Shown here: piece after piece, positions 1-8,030 of the stretch
Layout of the letters: every line of letters starts with the position of its first letter
How positions within the stretch are numbered: position 1 is the stretch's first letter
Assembly: GCA_013289985.1 (NCBI GenBank)
Contig: JABCYW010000009.1
Location: 25,084-89,083 of the forward strand
Source: Betaproteobacteria bacterium
GTDB taxonomy: Bacteria > Pseudomonadota > Gammaproteobacteria > Burkholderiales > Burkholderiaceae_C
Reading direction: 5' to 3'
Length of the DNA: 64,000 bases
Translations under genes and position numbers: made by a program
Notes under the pieces: generated by a model
Database searches by the model: none
Told to the model about the DNA's origin: nothing
Seen by the model: the letters and a program-made list of their open reading frames with translations, nothing else

Positions 1-126
1 GCCGGCGGCGACGCGGGCGTCCATCGTGCGGCCCAGGTCGCGCCAGAACGCGCCGGCCGGGCCGGGCTCCAGCGCCGTCATCGGCGAGCCGTGCGAGAGG
101 AAGACAGGGGCATAGCGGGTGTCCAT
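1..126 (-). CDS. DODA-type extradiol aromatic ring-opening dioxygenase, N-terminal fragment
   Basis: The first 42 codons of a minus-strand gene run off the left edge of the window. The N-terminus contains the run VFLSHGSPM followed by ALEPGPAGAFWRDLG, which is the hallmark start of the class III (LigB/YgiD, DODA) extradiol dioxygenases, where the His of SHGSP is a metal ligand. In this family the enzyme is a non-heme iron or zinc protein of about 260 residues; its natural substrate is often unknown. The ATG chosen is the only one that directly precedes this motif. It is divergent from the FtsX permease, with about 160 bp between the two starts. Only the N-terminus is visible, so the family is well supported but activity cannot be judged. 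Confidence 0.8.
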   Translation of the reverse strand, partial: MDTRYAPVFLSHGSPMTALEPGPAGAFWRDLGRTMDARVAAG

Positions 127-289
127 GCATCGATTGAAGCACCGGCCCCGGGCGGCGCCGTTCGAAGCGATTGGCGGCGCCGTTCAATGGCATTGACGGA
201 TCGCCTCGGGGTCGCGCGCGGCATCCGAAAGCCCGAATCGCGGCATCCGCGCCGGACGCCCGCCATCGCTTCGGTGTACCGTAGCGGGC

Positions 290-2860
290 ATGACGAACGA
301 CAGCGCATTGACCGGCATCAAGAACCGCCCGCAGGCCTCGGTGTGGCGCCTGGCCGCCCGCCAGGTGTGGCGCGATCTCGTCGCCGGCGAACTGAAGCTG
401 CTGTTGTGGGCCGTGGTGCTGGCCGTGGGCGCGCTGAGCGCGGTGGGCCTGTTCGCCGACCGCATGCGCTCGGGCCTGGTGCGCGACGCCGCGCAGCTGC
501 TGGGCGGCGATGCCGTGGTGCTGGCCGACAAGCCGATGCCGCCCGAGTTCACGCAGGCCGCCATCGCCCGCGGCCTGGTCGTCGGCCAGGCGGTCAACTT
601 CCCCAGCATGGCACGCGCCGGCGCGGCGCAGGGCGGAGCGGCCCGGCTCGCCGCGATCAAGGCGGTGGATGCCGCCTATCCCTTGCGCGGCAGCATCAGC
701 GTGAAGTTCGGCGAGTCGGCCCCGGTGCAGGCGCTCAAGCGCGGGCCGGAGGTGGGCACGGCCTGGATCGATCCGGCGCTGGCCGATGCGCTGTCGCTGA
801 AGGTGGGCGACCGGCTGGAACTGGGCGATACCACGCTGCGCATCGCGGCCCTCATCTCGATCGAACCCGACCGCGGTACCGGCTTCGCCGCGCTGGCGCC
901 GCGCGTCATGCTGGACGTGGCCGATCTCCCGGCCACCGGGCTGGTGCAGCCGTCCAGCCGCATCACGTGGCGGCTGGCGCTGGGCGCGCCGGGCGGCGAC
1001 GAGAACGTGGCGCAGGCCTATGCCGACTGGGCCAAGGCAAGGATCAAGTCGGAGGGCCTGCGCGGCATGCGCGTGGAGAACCTCGCGTCGGGCCGCCCCG
1101 AGATGACCCAGACGGTCGATCGCGCGCAGCAGTTCCTGAGCCTCGTGGCGCTGCTCACCGCGCTGCTGTCGGCCGTGGCGGTGGCCGTGGCGGCGCGCGA
1201 CTTCGCGCAGCGTCACCTGGACGACTGCGCCATGCTGCGGGTGCTGGGCCAGACGCAGAACCGCATCGCGGCCGTGCATGCCATCGAGTTCTTCGGGCTG
1301 GGCCTTGTGGCAAGCCTCGTCGGACTGGCGCTCGGCTTCGTGCTGCACCTGGGTTTCGTCGCGCTGCTCACCGGTTGGCTGCCCAACGGGCTGCCGTGGC
1401 CCGGCCCGCTGCCGGCGCTGCTGGGCGTGGGCGTGGGCCTCACGCTGCTGCTGGGCTTCGGCCTGCCGCCGGTGCTGCAACTGGCGCGCGTGCCGCCGCT
1501 GCGCGTGCTCAGGCGCGACGTGGGCACGCCCAAGGTGGCCAGCGTGGGCGTGCTGCTCGGGGCGTTCCTCGGGTTCGCCACGCTGATGGTCGTGGCGGCG
1601 CGCGACGTCAAGCTGGGCCTCATCAGCGTGGGCGGCTTCGCCGGCGCGGCGCTGCTGTTCGCGCTGGTGGCGTGGATCGCGGTGAAGGCGTTGCGACGCT
1701 TCGTGCCGGAGGCGCGCGCCCCGCGCTGGCTGGTGCTGGCCACGCGCGCCATCGCCGCGCGTCCCGCGTTCGCGGTGCTGCAGGTGGCGTCCATGGCCAT
1801 CGGGCTGATGGCACTGTGGGTGCTGGTGCTGCTGCGCACCGACCTCATCGCCAGTTGGCGCGCGGCCACGCCGCCCGACGCGCCCAACCGTTTCGTGGTC
1901 AACGTGCAGCCCGACCAGGCGCAGGCCTACCGCGACATGCTCAAGGCCTCGGGCGTGGTGGGCGACGACTGGTTCCCGATGATCCGTGGCCGCCTGGTCA
2001 CGATCAACGACGAGGCGGTGGGCAAGCGCTACAAGCCCGACACCGACCCGTCCAACATGATCCAGCGCGAGTTGAACCTCAGCAACGCCAGCGAGCTGCC
2101 CAGGCAGGCGAAGATCGTTGCCGGGAAATGGGTGCCCGACGAGGCCGATGGCCTCAGCGTGGAGGAGGGCCTCGCGAAGACGCTGGGCCTGAAGCTGGGC
2201 GACAAGATGGTGTTCGACGTGGGTGGCCAGCTGGTGTCGGGCCGCGTCACGTCGCTGCGCAAGGTCGACTGGGGTTCGATGCGCGTGAACTTCTTCGTCA
2301 TGTTCCCGCGCGCCAGCATGGGCGACCTGCCGCTGAGCTACATCAGCGCGTTCAAGGCGCCGGCCGCGCACGGCTTCGACAATCGCCTCGCGGCGCAGTT
2401 CCCCAACGTCACGGCCATCGACGTGTCGGCCACCATCGCGCAGGTGCAGGGCGTGCTCGACCAGGTGATCCACGCGGTGGAACTGCTGTTCGCGTTCGCG
2501 CTGGTGGCCGGGCTGGTGGTGCTGGTGGCCACGGTGTCGGCCACGCGCGAGGCGCGCGCGCGCGAGTTCGCGGTCATGCGCGCGGTGGGCGCGTCGGGCA
2601 CCTTGCTGGGCCGCGTGCAGCGCGTGGAGCTGCTGGGGGTGGGCGCGCTGGCCGGCCTGCTGGCCGCCAGCGCGGCCGTGGCCGTGGGCTGGGGCCTGGC
2701 GACCTGGGTGTTCGAGTTCCACTGGAACCCGCCGTGGTGGGTGCCCTTCGCGGGCGCGGCCAGCGGCGCGGCGCTGGCGCTGGCCGCCGGCTGGTGGAGC
2801 CTGCACGAGGTGTTGGCGCGGCCGGTGATGGAGACGCTGCGGCGTGCCGCGCAGGAATGA
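290..2860 (+). CDS. ABC transporter permease with two FtsX domains (YbbP-like)
   Basis: This 856-residue inner-membrane protein has the architecture of the YbbP/LolC-like permeases. There is an N-terminal transmembrane helix (about residues 35-55), a large periplasmic domain, a block of helices around 280-520, a second periplasmic domain (about 530-710) and a terminal FtsX domain. Both FtsX segments carry the family pattern of an ARDFAQR or ATREARAREFAVMRAVGAS stretch after a helix. Such permeases normally pair with a YbbA/LolD-type ATPase and act in lipoprotein or lipid handling or export. No ATPase partner is seen here, so it may lie elsewhere. A Shine-Dalgarno sequence is not obvious, and a TACCGT box lies seven bases before the ATG, so a leaderless mRNA is possible. 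Confidence 0.85.
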   Translation: MTNDSALTGIKNRPQASVWRLAARQVWRDLVAGELKLLLWAVVLAVGALSAVGLFADRMRSGLVRDAAQLLGGDAVVLADKPMPPEFTQAAIARGLVVGQAVNFPSMARAGAAQGGAARLAAIKAVDAAYPLRGSISVKFGESAPVQALKRGPEVGTAWIDPALADALSLKVGDRLELGDTTLRIAALISIEPDRGTGFAALAPRVMLDVADLPATGLVQPSSRITWRLALGAPGGDENVAQAYADWAKARIKSEGLRGMRVENLASGRPEMTQTVDRAQQFLSLVALLTALLSAVAVAVAARDFAQRHLDDCAMLRVLGQTQNRIAAVHAIEFFGLGLVASLVGLALGFVLHLGFVALLTGWLPNGLPWPGPLPALLGVGVGLTLLLGFGLPPVLQLARVPPLRVLRRDVGTPKVASVGVLLGAFLGFATLMVVAARDVKLGLISVGGFAGAALLFALVAWIAVKALRRFVPEARAPRWLVLATRAIAARPAFAVLQVASMAIGLMALWVLVLLRTDLIASWRAATPPDAPNRFVVNVQPDQAQAYRDMLKASGVVGDDWFPMIRGRLVTINDEAVGKRYKPDTDPSNMIQRELNLSNASELPRQAKIVAGKWVPDEADGLSVEEGLAKTLGLKLGDKMVFDVGGQLVSGRVTSLRKVDWGSMRVNFFVMFPRASMGDLPLSYISAFKAPAAHGFDNRLAAQFPNVTAIDVSATIAQVQGVLDQVIHAVELLFAFALVAGLVVLVATVSATREARAREFAVMRAVGASGTLLGRVQRVELLGVGALAGLLAASAAVAVGWGLATWVFEFHWNPPWWVPFAGAASGAALALAAGWWSLHEVLARPVMETLRRAAQE

Positions 2861-2881
2861 CAGGGCACGCCGATTGATCCC

Positions 2882-3352
2882 ATGATTCGAATCGGACTGA
2901 TCTCCGACACCCACGGTCTTCTCCGCCCGGAGGCCGTGGACGTGCTGCGCGGCAGCGACTTCATCGTCCACGCGGGCGACATCGGCGAGGACGTGCTGGA
3001 GCCGCTGGCCACCATCGCGCCGGTGACCGCCGTGCGCGGGAACAACGACCGAGCGCCCTGGGCGGCGCGCATCGCCGAGACCGAATGGCTGAAGTTCGGC
3101 GACGTCACGCTCCATGTGCTGCACGACCTGGCCGAACTCGCCATCGATCCGTGCGCGGCCGGCGTGGACGTGGTCGTCACGGGCCACTCGCACCGCCCGA
3201 AGATCGAGCGACGCAGCGGCGTTCTCTACGTGAACCCCGGCAGCGCCGGCCCGGTACGCTTCAACCTGCCGGTCTCGGTGGCGCTGATGCAGGTCGCGGG
3301 CAAGGAGGTGACGGTGCGCATCGTGGAGCTCGAGTCGCTGCGTACCGCGTGA
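2882..3352 (+). CDS. YfcE/MJ0936-family metallophosphoesterase
   Basis: This 156-residue protein is a minimal calcineurin-like phosphoesterase. The metal-binding motifs appear in order: SDTHG near residue 8, HAGDIG near 31, GNND near 57 and the C-terminal GHSHRP. Its length matches the YfcE/MJ0936 family, which hydrolyses phosphodiesters with Mn or another divalent metal. The physiological substrate is unknown for most members. It follows the FtsX permease by about 20 bp in the same direction, so the two may be cotranscribed. It precedes the DUF488 gene by 14 bp. The domain assignment is secure; the role is not. Confidence 0.88.
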   Translation: MIRIGLISDTHGLLRPEAVDVLRGSDFIVHAGDIGEDVLEPLATIAPVTAVRGNNDRAPWAARIAETEWLKFGDVTLHVLHDLAELAIDPCAAGVDVVVTGHSHRPKIERRSGVLYVNPGSAGPVRFNLPVSVALMQVAGKEVTVRIVELESLRTA

Positions 3353-3366
3353 CCCGCAAGACCGCC

Positions 3367-3774
3367 ATGACCGTCCGCATCGTCCGCCTCGGCACACCCC
3401 GCGCACCCGACGAAGGCACGCGTATCGGCACTGTCCGCCGGCCACCACGCGGCGTGCCCAGGTCGGAATTCGCGTCGGGCGACTGGTACGACGTGTGGTT
3501 TCCCAACCTGTCGCCCAGCCCCGAGCTCGTCAAGCGCGCGCTGGCCACGCAGTCCGACCTGAGCGCCGCGGGCGAGAAGGAATGGGCCGCGTTCACGCGT
3601 GGCTATCGCGCCGAGATGGCGCGGCCGGAGAACGCGCACGCGATCGCGCTGCTGGCGACGCTGTCGCAGCAGTCGAACTTCTCGGTGGGCTGCTATTGCG
3701 AGAACGAGGCGCGCTGCCATCGGGGCATCCTGCGCGCGCTCTTGCGGGACGCGGGGGCGCGCGTGGCGGAGTGA
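3367..3774 (+). CDS. DUF488 family protein
   Basis: This 135-residue protein has the DUF488 fold signature: a basic N-terminus (TVRIVRLGTPR), the run WYDVWFPNLSPS and the C-terminal half CYCENEARCHRGILRALL, in which the Cys and His residues are typical of the family. Members are small cytosolic proteins of unknown function that often sit in housekeeping operons; a uracil-DNA-glycosylase or nucleic-acid link has been suggested for some, but nothing here tests that. The start is the first ATG after the phosphoesterase stop (14 bp). An upstream in-frame ATG would lie inside the phosphoesterase gene and is rejected. Confidence 0.8.
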   Translation: MTVRIVRLGTPRAPDEGTRIGTVRRPPRGVPRSEFASGDWYDVWFPNLSPSPELVKRALATQSDLSAAGEKEWAAFTRGYRAEMARPENAHAIALLATLSQQSNFSVGCYCENEARCHRGILRALLRDAGARVAE

Positions 3775-3953
3775 CTTGCGCTGGCGTGGCGATACCCGCG
3801 CCGACGACGCATGCATTGGCCACCCGATTGCGCCGTGCCGCGCGCAGGATCACAGTGGTCGGGAGAGACGCCGCTCACTGGCACCGTGGCGGCGCGCGCA
3901 GCGCCGATCCGGCCGCTCGCGACCCCGGTGCCGCCTTGACCAGGAGTTCCGCC

Positions 3954-4175
3954 ATGCACGCTCCATCCCTCCACGACACCTGGCACCGCTGGCGCGACAG
4001 CATGTCGTACGCGCTGCACCCGCACCCGGCGGACCCCGATCACCCGTCGACGCGCCTCGCCGACAACCCGATGCGCGCACGGCTGCGGCAGGTTCGCCTG
4101 CTGCCGCTGGCCATTCCGGGCATGGCGCTGGTGCTGGTCTGCAGCGCGTTGTTGATCGGGTCGCTGCTCAGGTAG
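3954..4175 (+). CDS. small single-pass membrane protein, hypothetical
   Basis: This is a 73-residue protein with a hydrophilic, histidine-rich N-terminal half and a C-terminal hydrophobic helix (about residues 49-70, LLPLAIPGMALVLVCSALLI). The predicted topology is N-in with the C-terminus barely outside. The ATG is preceded by a good ribosome binding site (CAGGAG, about nine bases upstream), which is the main support for its being real. I do not recognise the family. It converges with the MurA-like gene, with only 10 bp between their stops. Confidence 0.55.
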   Translation: MHAPSLHDTWHRWRDSMSYALHPHPADPDHPSTRLADNPMRARLRQVRLLPLAIPGMALVLVCSALLIGSLLR

Positions 4176-4185
4176 GGGGCTTGTC

Positions 4186-5490
4186 TCAGGCGTCCGCGCC
4201 CACCCACTCGATCTTCGCGCCCAGCGACACCAGGTTCTCCACGAAGCGCGGATGCGCGCGGCGGATCGGCGTGGCGTTGTAGATGGTGGAGCGGCCCTCG
4301 ATGCTCGACGCCAGCATCAGCAGCGCGATGGCCACGCGGATGATGTACGGGCTGTCCACCTCGGCGGCCACCAGCGGCTTGCCGCCGAAGGTGATCACGC
4401 GGTGCGGGTCGGACTGGAACGCGTGGGCACCGAACTTCGACAGCTCCGACGTCCAGCCCAGCGCGCCGTCGTAGACCTTGTTCCAGAACATCACCTGGCC
4501 CTCGGCGCGCACGCCCAGCGCAATGAAGATGGGCAGCAGGTCGACCGGGAAGTAGGGCCACGGCGCGGCCTCGATCTTCTGCAGCATGTTGCGGGTGAAG
4601 GGCTCGCGCACCTTCAGTCCGTGGGGCACGTACGCGCGCGACCAACCGCCCTCGTGCGTGATCTCCACGCCCAGCTTGGCGAAGCTGCGATCGAGCAGCG
4701 GGAAGAACTGCGGCGCGCTGTTTCGCACCTCGACGTTGCCGCCGGTGATGGCGCCCAGCGCGAGGAAGGTGACCACCTCGTGGAAGTCTTCCACGAAGGT
4801 GAAGTCGACGCCGTGCAGCTCGTCGATGCCGTCGATGGTCAGCCGTGACGTGCCCACGCCCGAGACCTTCGCACCCATGCGCTGCATGAAGGCGCAGAAC
4901 TCCTGCACGTGCGGTTCCGACGCCGCGTTGGTGAGTTCCGACTCGCCGTCGGCCAGCGCCGCGCACAGCACGAAGTTCTCGGTGGTGGTGACCGACGCGT
5001 AGTCGAGCCAGCGGCGATGCGCGTGCAGCGGCCGGCGGGCGTGCACGATCAGCGCGCCGGGGCCGCGCTCCACCTGTGCGCCGAAGCCCTCGAACACCTC
5101 CACGTGCGGGTCGATCTCGCGCACGCCCAGCGTGCAGCCCTGCACGTCGTTCTCGATGCGGGCGCTTCCGAAGCGCGCCAGCAGCGGCGGCACCAGCATC
5201 ACCGACGAGCGCATCTCCTCGGGGAGCTTGTGCACGGCGGGATCGAAATTCGTGTGCTCGTGGTGGATGCGCAGCACGCCGTCTTTCAGTTCGCCCTCGA
5301 CGCGGCTTCCCAGCTCGCGGAACACGGCCAGGATCTTGCGGACGTCGGTGATGTCGGGCACGCCTCGCAACGTGACGGGCTCGCGCGTGAGCAGCGTGGC
5401 CGACAGGATCGGCAGCACGGCGTTCTTGTTGGCGGAGGGCGTGATGCGGCCGCCGAGGGGGCGGCCGCCATGGACGATGAGATCGGGCAC
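4186..5490 (-). CDS. murA: divergent MurA-family enolpyruvyl transferase
   Basis: The 434-residue product aligns along its full length with UDP-N-acetylglucosamine 1-carboxyvinyltransferase (MurA), which transfers enolpyruvate from PEP to UDP-GlcNAc in the first committed step of peptidoglycan synthesis. Key residues are present: Lys22-Asn23 (SANKNAVLP), the catalytic Cys119 in QGCTLG, the following Arg124 and the Asp in YFPVD. Several usually invariant stretches differ, however. GAKNAALP is SANKNAVLP, and the region equivalent to DRIETGTF reads EDFHEVVTF. It may therefore be a paralogue of a canonical murA located elsewhere rather than the main enzyme. It stands alone on the minus strand, with no cell-wall neighbours. 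Confidence 0.8.
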   Translation of the reverse strand: MPDLIVHGGRPLGGRITPSANKNAVLPILSATLLTREPVTLRGVPDITDVRKILAVFRELGSRVEGELKDGVLRIHHEHTNFDPAVHKLPEEMRSSVMLVPPLLARFGSARIENDVQGCTLGVREIDPHVEVFEGFGAQVERGPGALIVHARRPLHAHRRWLDYASVTTTENFVLCAALADGESELTNAASEPHVQEFCAFMQRMGAKVSGVGTSRLTIDGIDELHGVDFTFVEDFHEVVTFLALGAITGGNVEVRNSAPQFFPLLDRSFAKLGVEITHEGGWSRAYVPHGLKVREPFTRNMLQKIEAAPWPYFPVDLLPIFIALGVRAEGQVMFWNKVYDGALGWTSELSKFGAHAFQSDPHRVITFGGKPLVAAEVDSPYIIRVAIALLMLASSIEGRSTIYNATPIRRAHPRFVENLVSLGAKIEWVGADA

Positions 5491-5615
5491 GTGGACTCGT
5501 TTCGGGTTCGTTGTGAACGTGGCGCCATCTTAGGGACGGGGGGAGCGCCGCGGCGTGAGACTTTCTTCCGCGGGACCGTTGACCCCCACGCTCGCTGGCG
5601 CTCGAGCAATGATCG

Positions 5616-5931
5616 CCCCACGGTCGCTGTCGCTCCCTGCCCCCGAGGGGCCGGCCGCGAGCGGCCCGGCAAAGCCGGATCCGCCGCTCCCTCGAACTCC
5701 GTTTGCCGAGGACCGGCGGCAGCGCCGGATGAGGATTGTGTGCATGGCGTTGTGGGCTCTCCGCCCAGAAACGACGAAGCCGCCAGAGATGGCGGCTACG
5801 GGGGAAGGTTGAGCGGCGCCGGCGCTGCCGCTCAAGCACTCCAAACGAAGTTCAAGGGAGCGGCGGATCCGGCTTTGCCGGGCCGCTCGCGGCCGGCCCC
5901 TCGGGGGCAGGGAGCGCCAGCGACCGTGGGG
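5616..5931. repeat. inverted pair of 90-bp dispersed-type repeats
   Basis: The segment 5616-5705 recurs as its reverse complement at 5842-5931 with only about three mismatches over 90 bases. Each copy contains smaller internal palindromes such as CCCCGAGGGG and GCCGGCCGCGAGCGGCC. The arms are 136 bp apart. GC-rich, internally palindromic repeats of this kind between genes resemble REP/BIME elements of proteobacteria. Whether other copies exist in the genome cannot be seen here. Confidence 0.85.
5762..5797 (-). terminator. possible terminator downstream of cheW
   Basis: A seven-base-pair stem (AGCCGCC/GGCGGCT, six-base loop) at 5778-5797 is followed on the minus strand by a moderately U-rich tail (TCGTCGTTTC). 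It lies about 140 bp past the cheW stop, inside the repeat pair. The weak U-tract makes it a tentative call. Confidence 0.35.
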
Positions 5932-5934
5932 CTG

Positions 5935-6456
5935 TCAGTTCACCGATTCTATGAGGCCCATGTCTGACGCGCTCATCAGCGCCTCGATGTCCATCAGGAT
6001 CAGCATGCGCTCGCCCACGTTGGCGATGCCCGTGATGAAGGACATGTCGACGTGCGAGTTGAGCGTCGGGGCCGGCTTGATGGTGTCGCCGCCCAGTTCG
6101 CAGACGTCCGAGACGGAGTCGACGACGGCGCCGATCACGCGGCCCTTGACGTTCAGGACGATGACGACGGTGAAGGCGTTGAAGTCGGCTTCCTTGCACC
6201 CCAGCTTCAGGCGCAGGTCGACGATCGGCACGATCACGCCGCGCAGGTTCACGACGCCGCGCAGGAATTCCGGCGTGTTGGCGATGCGCGTGGGTTGTTC
6301 GTAGGAACGGATCTCCTGCACGCGCAGGATGTCGATGCCGTATTCCTCGCCACCCAGGCGGAAGGTCAGGAACTCGCCCTTCGCGCCCTGGGCGGCCGCG
6401 GCGGAGCGGTCGGCGCTCTGGCGGGCGATGTGGGTGGCTTCCTTGATCATGTCCAT
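5935..6456 (-). CDS. cheW: chemotaxis coupling protein CheW
   Basis: The 173-residue product is a single CheW domain that links chemoreceptors to the CheA kinase in polar arrays. The conserved core is visible: FRLGGEEYGIDILRVQEIR near residue 32, NTPEFLRGVVNLRGVIVPIVDLR near 60 and the C-terminal IANVGERMLILMDIE. The ATG is chosen at the start of MDMIKEATHIA because the frame upstream is only proline/arginine-rich read-through and an AGAGGA sequence precedes it. It lies after the MCP gene on the same strand, but a strong terminator and its own FliA-like promoter separate them, so it can be expressed independently. Confidence 0.95.
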   Translation of the reverse strand: MDMIKEATHIARQSADRSAAAAQGAKGEFLTFRLGGEEYGIDILRVQEIRSYEQPTRIANTPEFLRGVVNLRGVIVPIVDLRLKLGCKEADFNAFTVVIVLNVKGRVIGAVVDSVSDVCELGGDTIKPAPTLNSHVDMSFITGIANVGERMLILMDIEALMSASDMGLIESVN

Positions 6457-6514
6457 GGTGGATCCTCTGGGCTTTGCGGTTCGGTGTGTCGGGGACGAAA
6501 GGCTTCTGTTTCCG

Positions 6515-6541
6515 TTATCGGCCGCGGCCGGGCGGAATGAA
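6515..6541 (-). promoter_or_regulatory. FliA (sigma-28)-like promoter for cheW
   Basis: On the minus strand a perfect -10 element GCCGATAA is preceded after 15 bases by TTCA, a weak version of the -35. The position, about 60 bp upstream of the cheW start and just past the MCP terminator, supports its use. Confidence 0.55.
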
Positions 6542-6578
6542 GGGGCTTTTTTCGCATTTCTGGCGGTCTTGCGGGCAC

Positions 6579-6602
6579 AAAAAAGGGCGCTGGCGCGCCC
6601 CT
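6579..6602 (-). terminator. intrinsic terminator after the MCP gene
   Basis: On the minus strand GGGCGC-GCCA-GCGCCC forms a six-base-pair GC stem followed at once by six U residues. It lies 18 bp after the MCP stop codon and should end the che operon transcript before cheW. Confidence 0.85.
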
Positions 6603-6619
6603 TCGTGGAAGGCAGGAGC

Positions 6620-7978
6620 TCAGAACGATTCCCACTCGTCGCTCGCGCCGCTGGCGGCCGCGGGGGCGGGCGCCGGGGCGACGGCGGCCGGTGCCGGCGC
6701 GGCCTTGGGCGCTGTGGGCTTGGCCGCCGCCGCGGGCGGCTTGGCGGCGGCGATCCGCTTGGCGGCTGCGGGCCTGACGGCTGCGGGCCTGGCGGCCGGC
6801 GCCGGCTTCGTCGCGGCGGCCTTGGCGATCGCCTTGGCGGCCACCGGCACGTGGGCGGCGGGCGCCGGGGCGGCGAAGCTGCCGGCCTCCGACAGGCCAC
6901 CCAGGTTGTAGTTCGCGACGACCGTGGTCATGCGATGCGCCTGATCCTTCAGGCTCTCGGCGGCTGCGGCGGATTCCTCCACCAGCGCGGCGTTCTGCTG
7001 CGTCATCTGGTCGAGGCGGGTGACGGCCTCGTTGACCTGGCCGATGCCTTGCGACTGCTCGAGCGCCGCGGCGCTGATCTCGCCGATGATGTCGGTGACG
7101 CGCTGCACGCTGGCCACGATCTCGTTCATCGTGGAGCCGGCGTCCTGCACGAGCTTGGAGCCGGTCTCGACCTTGTCCACGCTGGTGCCGATCAGGCTCT
7201 TGATTTCCTTGGCGGCCTCGGCCGAGCGCTGGGCCAGCGAACGCACCTCGCCGGCCACGACCGCGAAGCCGCGCCCCTGTTCGCCGGCGCGGGCCGCTTC
7301 CACCGCGGCGTTCAGCGCCAGGATGTTGGTCTGGAAGGCGATGCCGTCGATCACGCCGATGATGTCGGCGATCTTCTTGGACGACGAGTTGATCTCTTCC
7401 ATCGTGGCCACGACCTGCGAGACCACCGTCCCGCCGCGGCGCGCCACCTGCGTGGCGGAGCTGGCGAGCTGGTTGGCCTGCGCGGCGGCATCGGCGCTCT
7501 GGCGCACGTTGCCGGTGAGCTGCGACAGCGAGCTGGCCGTCTGCTGCAGGTTGCTGGCGGTCTGCTCGGTGCGCTGGCTCAGGTCCTGGTTGCCGGTGGC
7601 GATCTCGGTGGAGGCTGTCGACACCTCATGCGTGCCCGAACGGATCGAGCCGATCGTCTTGCGCAGCTCGTCCTGCAGCGTCTTCAGGGCGCGCAGCGAC
7701 GCCGTCGTCGCGGCCGGGCCGCTGGTGCGGATCGTGGTGCTGAGGTCGCCCTGGCCCATCGAGATGGTGTGGGCGGTGAACTCGGTGATCATGCGGCGCA
7801 CCAGGATCATGCCGGTGGCGAAGACGTAGGCGGTGGCCACGCACATCGCGATGCCGATCGACACGAAGACCGCCGGCGACCAGCCGAACACGAGGCCGGC
7901 GATCACGACAGCCTGGCTGCCGAACAAGAGGGAGAAGAAAAGCATGGCACGGGCCTGGATGGAAAGAGAGCTCAGCAT
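6620..7978 (-). CDS. methyl-accepting chemotaxis protein with minimal periplasmic part and C-terminal pentapeptide
   Basis: This 452-residue receptor has two transmembrane helices at about residues 10-31 and 35-58 with only a tiny loop between them, so it lacks a periplasmic ligand-binding domain. A HAMP-like segment follows, then a long methylated coiled coil with the conserved hairpin tip ([22 protein letters not shown]). Residues from about 375 to 445 form an Ala/Pro/Lys-rich flexible linker ending in EWESF, which matches the xWxxF pentapeptide that tethers CheR and CheB in other bacteria. It lies between cheA and cheW in the che gene order. A cytoplasmic, redox or membrane-state signal is plausible, by analogy with Aer-like receptors, but no cofactor domain is seen. 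Confidence 0.9.
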   Translation of the reverse strand: MLSSLSIQARAMLFFSLLFGSQAVVIAGLVFGWSPAVFVSIGIAMCVATAYVFATGMILVRRMITEFTAHTISMGQGDLSTTIRTSGPAATTASLRALKTLQDELRKTIGSIRSGTHEVSTASTEIATGNQDLSQRTEQTASNLQQTASSLSQLTGNVRQSADAAAQANQLASSATQVARRGGTVVSQVVATMEEINSSSKKIADIIGVIDGIAFQTNILALNAAVEAARAGEQGRGFAVVAGEVRSLAQRSAEAAKEIKSLIGTSVDKVETGSKLVQDAGSTMNEIVASVQRVTDIIGEISAAALEQSQGIGQVNEAVTRLDQMTQQNAALVEESAAAAESLKDQAHRMTTVVANYNLGGLSEAGSFAAPAPAAHVPVAAKAIAKAAATKPAPAARPAAVRPAAAKRIAAAKPPAAAAKPTAPKAAPAPAAVAPAPAPAAASGASDEWESF

Positions 7979-8030
7979 GGAGGTATCCGTTTCGAAAGAA
8001 TGTCGTGCGGATGCGGGGTGAGGCAGGGCC

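Larger units (their letters stand above)
5491..5934. other. gene-free stretch between murA-like gene and cheW
   Basis: About 440 bp hold no credible gene. The stretch contains two 90-bp repeat arms in inverted orientation (listed separately) and a short GCCGCC/GGCGGC hairpin. Part of it upstream of the MurA-like start should hold that gene's promoter, but I see no convincing boxes. Confidence 0.6.
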
